Source: JBAZDC01 sp041654595 (lineage in GTDB: Bacteria > Pseudomonadota > Gammaproteobacteria > Burkholderiales > Burkholderiaceae_B). From it: 43,002 nt of DNA. The notes under the pieces were generated by a model. It was not told the origin of the DNA, searched no databases, and was given only the letters and a program-made list of their open reading frames with translations. The position numbers and the translations under genes are program-made. The stretch spans positions 1 through 43,002 of the forward strand of contig CAZKBT010000026.1 of the NCBI GenBank assembly GCA_964551305.1. Direction: 5' to 3'. How positions within the stretch are numbered: the stretch's first letter is position 1; every line of letters starts with the position of its first letter. Below are positions 35,701 to 42,997 of the stretch, piece by piece.

Positions 35701-36240
35701 GATGAGTCCCCCGCGCAGGCTGAACTCGCCGGGCGCGGCGACCTGGGTGACGTGGCTGTAGTTGGCAAGCGTGAGCTGGCGCCGCAGGGCTTGTTCGTCG
35801 AGCTTGTCGCCTTGCCGGAACGAAAACGTATAAGCGGCCATGAACTCCGGTGGCGCCAGGCGGTACAAGGCGGTGGTGACCGGAACGATCAGCACGTCGA
35901 CGTTGTTCCCCATCAGTGCATGCAAGGTGCGCAGGCGCTCGGAAATCAAGTCCTGGTGAGGAGAAAATCCGTCATAAGGCAGGGTTTCCCAGTCGGGGAA
36001 CAGGCGCAGCCGCAGCTCGGGCGCGAACAACAGGGTTTCGTCGCTCAGGCGCTGGGCGGCCAGCGGATCGGCGCAGAATACGACAATGGGCCGTCCGCCG
36101 GACAGTGCGAGATCGCCAAGCAGCCACGCGTCGCCGGAGCCGGGCGGCTGCGGCTGGCTGTGCCGCAGGCCTGGCTTTAAGCTGGTCAACAGTTTGGACG
36201 TGGAAGGCAGGGACAGGGGTGGGTGTATTTCGGTAACCAT
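32782..36240 (-). CDS. mfd: Transcription-repair coupling factor
   Basis: Mfd, 1152 residues, removes stalled RNA polymerase at DNA lesions and recruits UvrA. The N-terminal UvrB-like region (to about residue 330) contains FPDWETLPYDGFSPHQD. The RNA polymerase-interaction domain (about 500-570) has DPVVHAQHGIGRYHGL. The motor (about 600-960) contains Walker A GDVGFGKTE (about 637), the TLLAEQH motif, DEEHRFGV (about 736) and TATPIPRTL. The C-terminal TRCF domain closes the protein. The start ATG at 36240 (MVTEIHPPLSLP) is chosen because the 44 residues upstream in frame lie inside ispD antisense sequence and are non-family. Confidence 0.95.
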   Translation of the reverse strand: MVTEIHPPLSLPSTSKLLTSLKPGLRHSQPQPPGSGDAWLLGDLALSGGRPIVVFCADPLAAQRLSDETLLFAPELRLRLFPDWETLPYDGFSPHQDLISERLRTLHALMGNNVDVLIVPVTTALYRLAPPEFMAAYTFSFRQGDKLDEQALRRQLTLANYSHVTQVAAPGEFSLRGGLIDLFPMGSVLPYRIDLFDDEIESLRSFDVDTQRSLYPVKEIQLLPGREFPMDEAARNQFRARFREVFDGDPSRALPYKDIGNGIAFAGVEYYLPLFFDRTATLFEYLPDNALLVTQGDVGQTMQRFAQDTLGRYQFLKSDRERPALPPELLFLSEEQFFSHLKAYPRLSYAAQDPHPDFRPAPNVAVNRRADDPVANLRRLLAQNTGRLALCADSAGRRETLLQMLREFGLEPDTVTETLQDFLASEHRFALLTAPLHEGFSLVEPALTLLTENDLYPNQARTSMRGKRGQERRSDVQAMVRDLSELRAGDPVVHAQHGIGRYHGLVEMDMGDGPMEFLHLEYATGSTLYVPVAQLHVISRYSGADPEQAPLHQLGSGQWDKAKRKAAKQVRDAAAELLALYAQRAAREGYRFNLPVSDYQAFAEGFGFEETPDQAAAIQAVIEDMTSGRPMDRLVCGDVGFGKTEVALRAAFLAVMNGKQVAVLCPTTLLAEQHAQTFIDRFADWPVRIVELSRFRSAKEIAAAIQGLNDGRVDIVIGTHKVLSKDVKFNRLGLVVIDEEHRFGVRQKEALKALRAEVDILTLTATPIPRTLGMSLEGIRDFSVIATAPQKRLAIKTFVRREDGSTIREALLRELKRGGQVYFLHNEVDTILNRRARLEELVPEARIAVAHGQMPERELEEVMKGFYQQRYNVLLCTTIIETGIDVPTANTIVIHRADKLGLAQLHQLRGRVGRSHHQAYAYLLTPGEDAMTANAKKRLEAIQSMEDLGAGFYLAMHDLEIRGTGEVLGESQSGNIQEIGFSMYSDMLNAAVRALKSGEEPDLESPFSLQCEVNLHASALLPSDYCPDVHARLGFYKKLSNARREDDLIVIQEELIDRYGKLPQAAQTLIANHRLRLSAEALGILKIDASESQATIHFRAKPNVDPLRIIELIQKHKHVKLAGQDKLKIEFKPDPAVNLRIDAIRNVLRALA

Positions 36241-36249
36241 GTGGCGCTC

Positions 36250-36257
36250 ATTATAAA
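36250..36257. promoter_or_regulatory. Overlapping divergent -10 elements between mfd and ispD
   Basis: On the minus strand TATAAT (36250-36255) lies 9 bp before the mfd start; on the plus strand TATAAA (36252-36257) lies 8 bp before the ispD start. They share four bases. Both -35 regions would lie inside or at the edge of the opposite gene. Transcripts would have very short leaders. Confidence 0.45.
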
Positions 36258-36265
36258 ATCTTTCC

Positions 36266-36961
36266 ATGTACAAAAAATTGATTGCCATTGTTCCCGCCGC
36301 CGGCATAGGCGCGCGCGCGTTCACTTCGTCATCCGCCCCCAAGCAGTATCGCTTGCTCAACGGCCGGCCCATGCTGCGATGGGCGGTGCAGGCGCTGCTG
36401 GCGGATGCGCGGATAGATCAGGTAAGAGTCGCGGTGGCGCAGGGCGATGCCTGGGCGGCGCAGGCGCTGGACGGTTTGCCCCGCACGGTATGGCGGCCCT
36501 GCGGCGGCCCGACCCGGGCCGAAACGGTGCTGGCGGCCCTGCGTGAGGCCGGACTGGAAGAGGGTGACTGGGTGCTGGTCCATGATGCCGCCCGCCCGGG
36601 GTTGCCGCCGCGCGCGCTTGCGGGCTTGATCGATGCCTGTCTTGAAGGTGGTCGCGGCGGCCTGCTGGCCCAGCCGGTCAGCGACACGGTAAAGCGCGGC
36701 GAGCAGCGCGACGCGGGGCATTCGCAGTCGGCGGCGACGGTCGACCGCTCGGCCCTTTGGCTGGCGCAGACGCCGCAGATGTTTCCGGCGCTGGAGTTGC
36801 AGCGCGCCCTGGCCGATGCGCTGGCTGCCGGTGCGGCGGTGACTGACGAGGCGTCGGCGATGGAAATGGCAGGGCATCGCCCATTGCTGGTGGCGGGATC
36901 CGTGCGCAATTTCAAGGTCACGTGGCCCGAGGATTTTACGTTGATGGAAAAATGGCTGTAG
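36266..36961 (+). CDS. ispD: 2-C-methyl-D-erythritol 4-phosphate cytidylyltransferase
   Basis: MEP-pathway enzyme, 231 residues: MEP plus CTP to CDP-methylerythritol. Nucleotide-binding motifs are VPAAGIGAR near residues 9-17 and APKQY at 24-28, with a glycine-rich loop slightly longer than in E. coli IspD. GGPTRAETVL and VHDAARPGLP follow, then VTDEASAMEMAG and the C-terminal NFKVTWPEDFTLME. The ATG at 36266 has no clear ribosome binding site and begins 25 bp from the divergent mfd start. ispF follows after 43 bp. Confidence 0.95.
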   Translation: MYKKLIAIVPAAGIGARAFTSSSAPKQYRLLNGRPMLRWAVQALLADARIDQVRVAVAQGDAWAAQALDGLPRTVWRPCGGPTRAETVLAALREAGLEEGDWVLVHDAARPGLPPRALAGLIDACLEGGRGGLLAQPVSDTVKRGEQRDAGHSQSAATVDRSALWLAQTPQMFPALELQRALADALAAGAAVTDEASAMEMAGHRPLLVAGSVRNFKVTWPEDFTLMEKWL

Positions 36962-37004
36962 CGCGTTTTCTCGGGCGATGACAGTTCATGCAACAGGAGT
37001 AGTG

Positions 37005-37499
37005 ATGGATTTTCCTTATCGCGTTGGTCAAGGATTCGACGTGCACGCCTTGGTCGATGGCCGGCCGTTGATCATCGGCGGCGTGCGCATCGAGCACGAG
37101 CAAGGCCTGCTGGGGCATTCGGACGCCGACGTGCTGCTGCACGCCGTCACCGACGCCGTGCTCGGCGCGGCGGCGCTGGGCGACATCGGCAGGCTGTTTC
37201 CCGATACGGATGCGGCCTATGCGGGCGCGGATAGCCGCATGCTGCTTCGCGCGGCAATGGAAAAAGTCGCGCACGCGGGATGGCGGGTCGTCAATGTGGA
37301 CGCGACGGTCCATGCGCAGGCCCCCAAGATAGGCCCGCATGCCGCGGCGATGGCCCGCCATATCGCCCAGGATCTCGGGATCGCGCCGGACTGCGTCAAC
37401 GTCAAGGCGAAGACGAACGAAGGCTTGGGTTATCTGGGCCGCAAGGAAGGCATCGCCGCCACGGTGGTCGCCCTGCTGGTTCGGCGCGGCGAAGGCTGA
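37005..37499 (+). CDS. ispF: 2-C-methyl-D-erythritol 2,4-cyclodiphosphate synthase
   Basis: MEP-pathway enzyme, 164 residues, forming a trimer with zinc at each active site. Metal ligands D12 and H14 (GFDVHA) and H46 (LLHAVTDA) are present, as are GHSDADVL and KTNEGLGYLGRKEGIA. The start ATG 37005 has AGGAG (36995-36999) at good distance; the ATG at 36978 in frame would add nine residues without a better site. It is 3' of ispD, the usual pairing, and converges on the peroxiredoxin gene with only 11 bp between stops. Confidence 0.96.
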   Translation: MDFPYRVGQGFDVHALVDGRPLIIGGVRIEHEQGLLGHSDADVLLHAVTDAVLGAAALGDIGRLFPDTDAAYAGADSRMLLRAAMEKVAHAGWRVVNVDATVHAQAPKIGPHAAAMARHIAQDLGIAPDCVNVKAKTNEGLGYLGRKEGIAATVVALLVRRGEG

Positions 37500-37510
37500 G
37501 CGCCGGCGCG

Positions 37511-38059
37511 TCACAGCGTGGCGCCTCCCAAGGCGCGATTGCATGCGCACAGCCCTTCGGTTTGCAGGCCGTCGAGCGTGCGCAGGATTTCGGCGGGGTT
37601 GCGGCCCACGTCCAGGTTATTGACCGAGACGTGCTGTATCGTGTTGTCCGGGTCGACGATGAAGGTGGCGCGCAGCGCGACGCCTTCCGCTTTTTCGCGT
37701 ATGCCCAGCTGATCGACCAGCGAGCCGGCCGTATCGCCGAATTGGTAATGGGCCAGGCGGCTGAGCTGCGCGTTTTCGCGGCGCCAGGCCAGCTTGACGT
37801 ATTCGTTGTCCACCGACCCGCCCATCAGGACCGTGTCGCGCTTTTCAAATTCCTCGGCAAGTTCGTTGAATCCGACGATCTCGGTGGGGCAGACGAAGGT
37901 GAAGTCCTTGGGATAGAAGTAGATGACTTTCCATTTGCCCGGAAATGAACTTTCGCTGATCTCTTCAAAGGCGGATACGCCGTTTTCTTCCGGTTCGTTG
38001 AAGCCGGGCTTGACGCCGATGATTTTGAAGGGTTCGAGTTTATCGCCGACCGTTTTCAT
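37511..38059 (-). CDS. ahpC: AhpC-type peroxiredoxin
   Basis: Cytosolic thiol peroxidase, 182 residues, reducing hydrogen and organic peroxides. The peroxidatic C57 sits in DFTFVCPTE. The C terminus has two Cys, C171 and C173 (GLCACNRALGG), the arrangement known from mycobacterial AhpC, which is reduced by AhpD rather than AhpF. No ahpD is adjacent. AGGAG sits before the ATG at 38059; an upstream in-frame start would add 23 residues of non-family sequence. It follows risS by 75 bp on the same strand, so co-expression with the two-component system is possible. Confidence 0.88.
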   Translation of the reverse strand: MKTVGDKLEPFKIIGVKPGFNEPEENGVSAFEEISESSFPGKWKVIYFYPKDFTFVCPTEIVGFNELAEEFEKRDTVLMGGSVDNEYVKLAWRRENAQLSRLAHYQFGDTAGSLVDQLGIREKAEGVALRATFIVDPDNTIQHVSVNNLDVGRNPAEILRTLDGLQTEGLCACNRALGGATL

Positions 38060-38134
38060 GTACGCTCCTGTCGTTATTTGATCTTGGCATGGCATCGGGC
38101 TTGTGGCCCGCGGATGCCTTGTGATCATTCTACG

Positions 38135-39538
38135 CTAAGCGTCGGCGCTTTCCGCGGCGGGGCTTTTACTTTTGGTTCGCGGCAGTTCGATGCGGGCGAT
38201 CAGGCCGCCCGTGGGGCTGGTAATGAGCCGCAGGCGTCCGCCCACCTGGCCGAGCAGGCGCTCCACGATCGCCAGGCCCAGCCCCGCGCCGCTGACGCCG
38301 GTGCGGGCCGTTTCGCCGCGCGAAAAGGGCCGCAGCAGGCGCTGCACGTCTTCGGGCGCGATGCCCGTGCCGTGGTCGCGTACTTCGATGGCGATGACCG
38401 GACCCTGTTGCGAGGCCTTCAGCTCGATATAGGCGCGGTTTTCGGAAGGAGAGCGTCCGTAGCGGCGCGCGTTTTCGATCAGGTTGCTGACGATGCGCTT
38501 CAAATCGTGCGTGCTGATCTTGGCGTAGAGATTGGACTCTATGGAGGCCGTCAGCGAATTGCCCAGCGATTCCGTATGGCTGCGCTCGCGCTCGAAGAGC
38601 TCCTGCAGCACGGACGAGACGTCGGCGCCTTGCGTGGGGATGGCGCCGGCGGGGCGGGCGTACTCCATGAGCTGGCCGATGCTGTGATCGATTTGGGCCA
38701 GATCCTCGTCGATGGCCTGGCGGGTCTCGTCGGACACGTTGCTCATCTCGATTTCCAGCCGCATGCGCGCCAAAGGCGTGCGCAGGTCGTGCGAGATGCC
38801 CGCCAGCATGATTTCGCGGTCGGCTTCGGTCTGCCGGATGTCGCGCGCCATGCGATTGAAGGCGATGTTCATATTGCGGATTTCGGCGGGACCGGTTTCC
38901 GGCAGCGGCGACGGGTTCTCACCGCGCGCGATCTGCTGAGCCACTTTGGCCAGCTGCGCCAGGGGGCGGTTGACGAATCGCACGCTGACGGCCGCTCCGA
39001 TCAGGGCCAGCAGCAAGGCCGTTGCGCCCCATCCGAACCACTCCACGCCCGCGGTCAGGCCCAGCTGTTCCCGATCGAATACCAGCCAGTAGTTGTCTTG
39101 GTTGATCTCGAAGCTGACCCAGATGCCGGGAATCTTGTTGATGGACCACATGACCTGCGTATCCTGCCCAAGGCGCTCGCGGATGTCCGTGGCGACATGG
39201 CTCCAATAGTTGGAATTGGGCAGGGGTTCCAGGACGTCCATTTCCTCTCGGGGCTGCACCCGCAGGCTTTCCTTGGTGGCCAGGTCCAGCAGCAGCGCCG
39301 GGCGCACGCTGGCCGGCGCATAGATCAGGGCGGATCGGGTCACGCTGACCGCGGTGGCGACGCGCTGCGCCATCTGCGTGGCCCGGGGGCCTTCTTCCAT
39401 GCTGAAAAAGATCTGCAGCCACGCGCCCAGACTGACGAACATCAGCCCGGCGATCAGGAGAAAGGTACGACTGAAGAGCCCCAGGCGAAAGGATATCTTC
39501 GCGAGACCGCGGGGCTTGACTGCGGGGGTCAGGGACAT
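38135..39538 (-). CDS. risS: Two-component sensor histidine kinase RisS (EnvZ/OmpR type)
   Basis: Membrane sensor kinase of 467 residues. Two membrane helices (about 22-46 and 170-188) flank a periplasmic domain of roughly 120 residues. A HAMP region (about 190-242) follows, then the H box with phosphorylated His H250 (GISHDLRTPLARMR), the N box LKRIVSNLIENARRYGR, and ATP-binding motifs RDHGTGIAPEDV and GAGLGLAIVERLLGQVGG. The gene is intact; in B. pertussis risS is known to be frameshifted. The input signal is unknown. It follows risA by 34 bp. Confidence 0.9.
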   Translation of the reverse strand: MSLTPAVKPRGLAKISFRLGLFSRTFLLIAGLMFVSLGAWLQIFFSMEEGPRATQMAQRVATAVSVTRSALIYAPASVRPALLLDLATKESLRVQPREEMDVLEPLPNSNYWSHVATDIRERLGQDTQVMWSINKIPGIWVSFEINQDNYWLVFDREQLGLTAGVEWFGWGATALLLALIGAAVSVRFVNRPLAQLAKVAQQIARGENPSPLPETGPAEIRNMNIAFNRMARDIRQTEADREIMLAGISHDLRTPLARMRLEIEMSNVSDETRQAIDEDLAQIDHSIGQLMEYARPAGAIPTQGADVSSVLQELFERERSHTESLGNSLTASIESNLYAKISTHDLKRIVSNLIENARRYGRSPSENRAYIELKASQQGPVIAIEVRDHGTGIAPEDVQRLLRPFSRGETARTGVSGAGLGLAIVERLLGQVGGRLRLITSPTGGLIARIELPRTKSKSPAAESADA

Positions 39539-39572
39539 GGAGCTTCAAGGGCAGGATGCCGCCATCCTCAAG

Positions 39573-40307
39573 TCAGTTGCCGCCGTCGGGAATGAAGACG
39601 TAACCCAGGCCCCAGACGGTCTGGATGAAGACCGGCTTGGACGGATTGGGCTCGATCAGCTTGCGCAGGCGCGATATTTGCACGTCCAGGCTGCGGTCGA
39701 AAGCTTCGTATTCGCGGCCGCGCGCCAGTTCCATCAGCTTGTCGCGCGACAGCGGGATCTTCGGGTGGCGAGCGAAAACCTTGAGCACCGAGAATTCTCC
39801 GGTGGTGATCGGAATTTGCTCGTTGTTGCGCATCAAGGTGCGCGTGGACAAATTCAACACGTACGGGCCGAATTCGATCGACTCGTTTTCCTGGCTGGGC
39901 GCGCCGGGATGCTCTTCCGTGCCGCGACGGCGCAGGATGGCATTGACGCGGGCCAGCAGCTCCCGTGGGTTGAAGGGCTTGGACAAGTAGTCGTCGGCCC
40001 CCATTTCCAGGCCTACGATGCGGTCGATCTCTTCGGCCTTGGCGGTCAGCATGATGATCGGCGTATTGTCGTGGCCGCCGCGCAGGCGCCGGCAGATCGA
40101 CAGGCCGTCTTCGCCGGGCAGCATGAGATCCAGGACCAGAAGGTCGAAATGCTCGCGCTGCCATAGCTTGGCCATTTCCTTGCCGTCTTCGGCCACGAAG
40201 ACATTGAACCCCTGCTCGGAGAGGTAGCGCCTGAGGAGATCGCGCAGTCTGGGATCATCGTCGACGACGAGAATTTTGCGGGCTAGGGTTTGATTTTGTG
40301 TGTTCAT
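39573..40307 (-). CDS. risA: OmpR-family response regulator RisA
   Basis: DNA-binding response regulator of 244 residues. The receiver domain (about 10-125) has the acidic pocket D16-D17-D18 and the phosphoacceptor D60 (LVLDLMLPGEDG), with the later Lys at KPFNPRELLAR. The winged-helix output domain (about 145-240) shows the OmpR pattern FDRSLDVQISRLRKLIEPNPSKPVFIQTVWGLGYVF. In Bordetella RisA controls acid-resistance, virulence-repressed and motility-linked genes. First gene of risA-risS, divergent from the tsaB-rimI gene. Confidence 0.92.
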   Translation of the reverse strand: MNTQNQTLARKILVVDDDPRLRDLLRRYLSEQGFNVFVAEDGKEMAKLWQREHFDLLVLDLMLPGEDGLSICRRLRGGHDNTPIIMLTAKAEEIDRIVGLEMGADDYLSKPFNPRELLARVNAILRRRGTEEHPGAPSQENESIEFGPYVLNLSTRTLMRNNEQIPITTGEFSVLKVFARHPKIPLSRDKLMELARGREYEAFDRSLDVQISRLRKLIEPNPSKPVFIQTVWGLGYVFIPDGGN

Positions 40308-40357
40308 GGGAAAAATGTAACAGGGTCGGAGAACCGCGTATAGTCCTTCGTAGCAAG

Positions 40358-40386
40358 ATATTACACATTTAGCCTTTCGTACAAAA
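40358..40386 (-). promoter_or_regulatory. Possible risA promoter
   Basis: Minus strand: TTTTGT (40381-40386), a 17-bp spacer, then TAATAT (40358-40363), about 50 bp before the risA ATG. The -10 is good and the -35 moderate. It is the best match in the 124-bp divergent gap. Confidence 0.4.
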
Positions 40387-40431
40387 TACCTTCTGAAAGC
40401 AGCTTTGTCCAGAGTTCTTTAAAATGCTTTC

Positions 40432-41760
40432 ATGAGCAGCCATTTTATCGCCCTAGAGACGTCTTCCAGCCTATGCAGCGTGGCGCTGTTGTCCTGTGCC
40501 GGCGACGACGCGCGCTGTGTGGTCCGCGCGCACGAGGGCGTCGGCGAGCATGCGCAACGGCTGCTGCCCATGGTGGATGATCTGCTGCGGGAAGCCGCCG
40601 TTTCGCGCCATGACGTGACCGCCGTGGCGTTCGGCCGGGGACCGGGCGGCTTCACAGGGTTGCGCGTGGCCTGCGGCGTGGCCCAAGGGATGGCGTTTGC
40701 GCTGGACGTGCCGGTGCTGCCGGTCACGTCGCTGCTGGCCGTGGCGCAGCGCGATTTCTGGACGCTGTCCGAACAGGCCGGGGCCGCGGAGCCGCGGCGC
40801 GCGCCGCGCTTGTTCGTGGCGATCCAGGATGCGCGCATGGGCGAGGTCTATCTGGCCGCCTACGAACCCGTCCGCGATGCCGGCGGCGTGCGATGGCGCG
40901 AGCGCCAGGAACCCATTCTGCTCGACGCCGCCCAGGTGCTCGATTGGCTGCGGCAGGCCCGCGACAGTTGGAGCGACGAGTGGGGCGAGGACGCGCGGGG
41001 CCGGGGCTTCGGCCGGCCGGCCGAGCGGGAGGCGGTGTTCGCCCGTGTCTGCGGCGACGCCTTGCACGCCTACCCGTCCATGCTGGCGGGTGAAGAGGAT
41101 GCGCCGTGGCTGGAACGGGGCACGCCGGCTGTGCCGGACGCCCGGGCCGTGGCCTACCTGGCCAGGGATGCCTGGGAGCAGGGCCTGGCAGTCCCGCCGG
41201 ATCAGGCATCGCCCCTTTACGTGCGCGACAAGGTCGCCTACACCACCACGGAACGGGAGTCCGGCCTGGGGGGCAATCCGAAAGCGGCCGCGCTGCCGCC
41301 CGCGGTCGAGCCCATGGGCGACGCCCATCTGGACGATGTGGCGCGGCTCGAGCGGGATCTACAGTTCGCGCCCTGGAGCGAGCGCAATTTTTCCGACGGC
41401 CTGCAGGCGGGGTACGCCGGTTGGATCGCGCGCCGCGATGGCCGGATTCTGGGCTATTGCATGGTGATGTTCGCGCCGGACATCGCGCAGCTGCTGGTCC
41501 TGGGCGTCGCGCCCGATGCGCAGCGCCAGGGCATAGGCCGCCATTTGCTGCGCCACGTGGAAAACCAGGCGCGCCTGCGCAAGCTGCCCGCGGTCATGCT
41601 GGAGGTCCGGCCGTCCAATTCCGCCGCGCTGCAGTTGTATGACAGGGCGGGCTTTCGGAAAATTTCCGTTCGCCGCGACTATTATCCAGCGGTCGATGGA
41701 TCTCGGGAGGATGCCTACGTGTTGCGCAAAGAGCTGGATGATATGGGGGCCGCCGCATGA
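40432..41760 (+). CDS. tsaB: Fused TsaB (tRNA t6A synthesis) - RimI (ribosomal protein S18 acetyltransferase)
   Basis: Two domains in 442 residues. Residues 1 to about 275 are TsaB, the non-catalytic partner of TsaD in threonylcarbamoyl-adenosine (t6A37) tRNA modification; MSSHFIALETSSSLCSVAL and AFGRGPGGFTGLRVACGVAQGMA are typical. Residues from about 287 to 436 form a GNAT acetyltransferase with the acetyl-CoA loop GVAPDAQRQGIGRHLL (about 358-373) and LEVRPSNSAALQLYDRAGF, matching RimI. In E. coli these are separate genes. The reading frame is continuous, with a Gly/Ala/Pro-rich linker near residues 276-290. The stop overlaps the next gene as ATGA. Confidence 0.9.
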   Translation: MSSHFIALETSSSLCSVALLSCAGDDARCVVRAHEGVGEHAQRLLPMVDDLLREAAVSRHDVTAVAFGRGPGGFTGLRVACGVAQGMAFALDVPVLPVTSLLAVAQRDFWTLSEQAGAAEPRRAPRLFVAIQDARMGEVYLAAYEPVRDAGGVRWRERQEPILLDAAQVLDWLRQARDSWSDEWGEDARGRGFGRPAEREAVFARVCGDALHAYPSMLAGEEDAPWLERGTPAVPDARAVAYLARDAWEQGLAVPPDQASPLYVRDKVAYTTTERESGLGGNPKAAALPPAVEPMGDAHLDDVARLERDLQFAPWSERNFSDGLQAGYAGWIARRDGRILGYCMVMFAPDIAQLLVLGVAPDAQRQGIGRHLLRHVENQARLRKLPAVMLEVRPSNSAALQLYDRAGFRKISVRRDYYPAVDGSREDAYVLRKELDDMGAAA

Positions 41761-42767
41761 GCCTGGTCTCCGCGCCCCCGGTTCTGAACCGCTTGCAGCA
41801 GGCCTGGCTGCTCGAAATCGGCATGGATGCGCGGCTATTGGGCCGCTATGCGGCGGACGAAGCCGGCCCCGCCCAGGCTTGCGCGGCGGCATCGTCCGAC
41901 GAGGCCGCCGCCCGGGCGCGGACCGGCCAACCGGCGCAGGCCATGACCGGGGCCGCGGATGCGGCCGCGATTACGGTTGAGGCCGCGGCTGCGGCTACCG
42001 CTATCGCGCCGGCCGTGTCCGGCGGCCGGGCCGCCATGCCGGACGCCGCTGCGGCCCGCAAGCAGCCGACGCCGCTTGCCTCCATGCGCACCGCCTTGCT
42101 GTCGGGCAAGCCGGTGCGTCAATCGCAGCGGCCCGCCCAAGAGATACCGGCCGCCGAAGCCCTGGATACGCCCATCATCGATGTCTCGGGCGTGCACGAC
42201 ATGGCTTCCTTGCGTGCCCTGGCGTCGTCCTGCCAGGCTTGCGCCCTGCACGAAGGGCGCAGCCGCGTCGTGTTCGGAGCGGGGAAGGCCGAGCGGCCGC
42301 GCCTGTTGATCGTGGGCGAGGCGCCCGGCGACCACGACGACCGTGTCGGCGAGCCGTTTCAGGGGCCGACCGGCAAGCTGCTGCACGCAATGCTCGACGC
42401 CGTCGGCATCGATCCGGCGGGATCGGTGTTCTATACCAATATCGTGAAATGCCGCCCCTTGGCCGGCCGCCCCGCGCAGGCGCCCGAGGTGCAATCCTGC
42501 CGGCCGTACCTGTTGCGCCAAATCGACCTGCTCAAGCCGCGGTCCGTGCTGGCGCTGGGCCGCATGGCCGCCCTGGCCCTGATGGGCGGTGACGGTGCCT
42601 TGGAGTCGTTGCGAGGCCGCGTGCATTACATCCGTACGGCGGACGGCGGGCAGGTGGCGCTGGTCGCGACCCATCATCCTGCCTCGCTGTTGCTGCGCGC
42701 GCGCCAGAAAGCGGAAGTCTGGGCCGATTTGAATGTGATGCGCCAGGCCTTGCCCGGCGACGACTAG
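41757..42767 (+). CDS. Uracil-DNA glycosylase, family 4-like, with N-terminal extension
   Basis: Base-excision repair enzyme, 336 residues, removing uracil from DNA. The catalytic domain (about 150-336) has the family 4 layout: four Cys for a [4Fe-4S] cluster at C159, C162, C232 and C248, the GEAPGDHDDRVGEPFQGPTG motif, a TNIVKCRPL segment and the late THHPASLL. The first 150 residues start with a conserved-looking helix (LNRLQQAWLLEIGMDARLLGRY) and continue as Ala-rich, low-complexity, poorly ordered sequence. The gene overlaps the tsaB-rimI stop by 4 bp. In related genomes such proteins are also called SPO1 DNA polymerase-related. Confidence 0.88.
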   Translation: MSLVSAPPVLNRLQQAWLLEIGMDARLLGRYAADEAGPAQACAAASSDEAAARARTGQPAQAMTGAADAAAITVEAAAAATAIAPAVSGGRAAMPDAAAARKQPTPLASMRTALLSGKPVRQSQRPAQEIPAAEALDTPIIDVSGVHDMASLRALASSCQACALHEGRSRVVFGAGKAERPRLLIVGEAPGDHDDRVGEPFQGPTGKLLHAMLDAVGIDPAGSVFYTNIVKCRPLAGRPAQAPEVQSCRPYLLRQIDLLKPRSVLALGRMAALALMGGDGALESLRGRVHYIRTADGGQVALVATHHPASLLLRARQKAEVWADLNVMRQALPGDD

Positions 42768-42997
42768 CGCGTTCCCGATTTCAGGGCTTGGCCGTGCCCG
42801 TGTTGCCCGATCAGGTTCTGCAGGCCGGGGTTGGCTTCGTGGTTGAGCCGGTTCCAGCGGATGAAGACCAGCATCAGCAAGGCGACCATCAAGCCGAAAA
42901 TGATGATGATGATGTTGATCGGCAGGTTCAGCCACAGCATCAGGCTGTAGACGGCCAGCATCAGCAGGATGTTGAGCTGTTCGTTGAAGTTCTGCAC
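42764..42997 (-). CDS. Small two-helix membrane protein, possibly partial
   Basis: From a GTG near the window edge I read 77 residues; the frame may continue beyond 43002, so the start is not secure. Two hydrophobic segments (about 9-23 and 26-45) include a run of five isoleucines (NIIIIIFGLM). A basic loop and a polar tail with HGHGQ follow. Third-position GC is high, like a real gene of this genome. Its stop overlaps the last four bases of the glycosylase gene, tail to tail. I do not recognise the family and assign no function. Confidence 0.5.
   Translation of the reverse strand: MQNFNEQLNILLMLAVYSLMLWLNLPINIIIIIFGLMVALLMLVFIRWNRLNHEANPGLQNLIGQHGHGQALKSGTR

Noticed and set aside
33688..36180. 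830-residue open frame on the plus strand
   Set aside because: Antisense to mfd, which is confirmed by its helicase motifs; the frame is a GC artefact.
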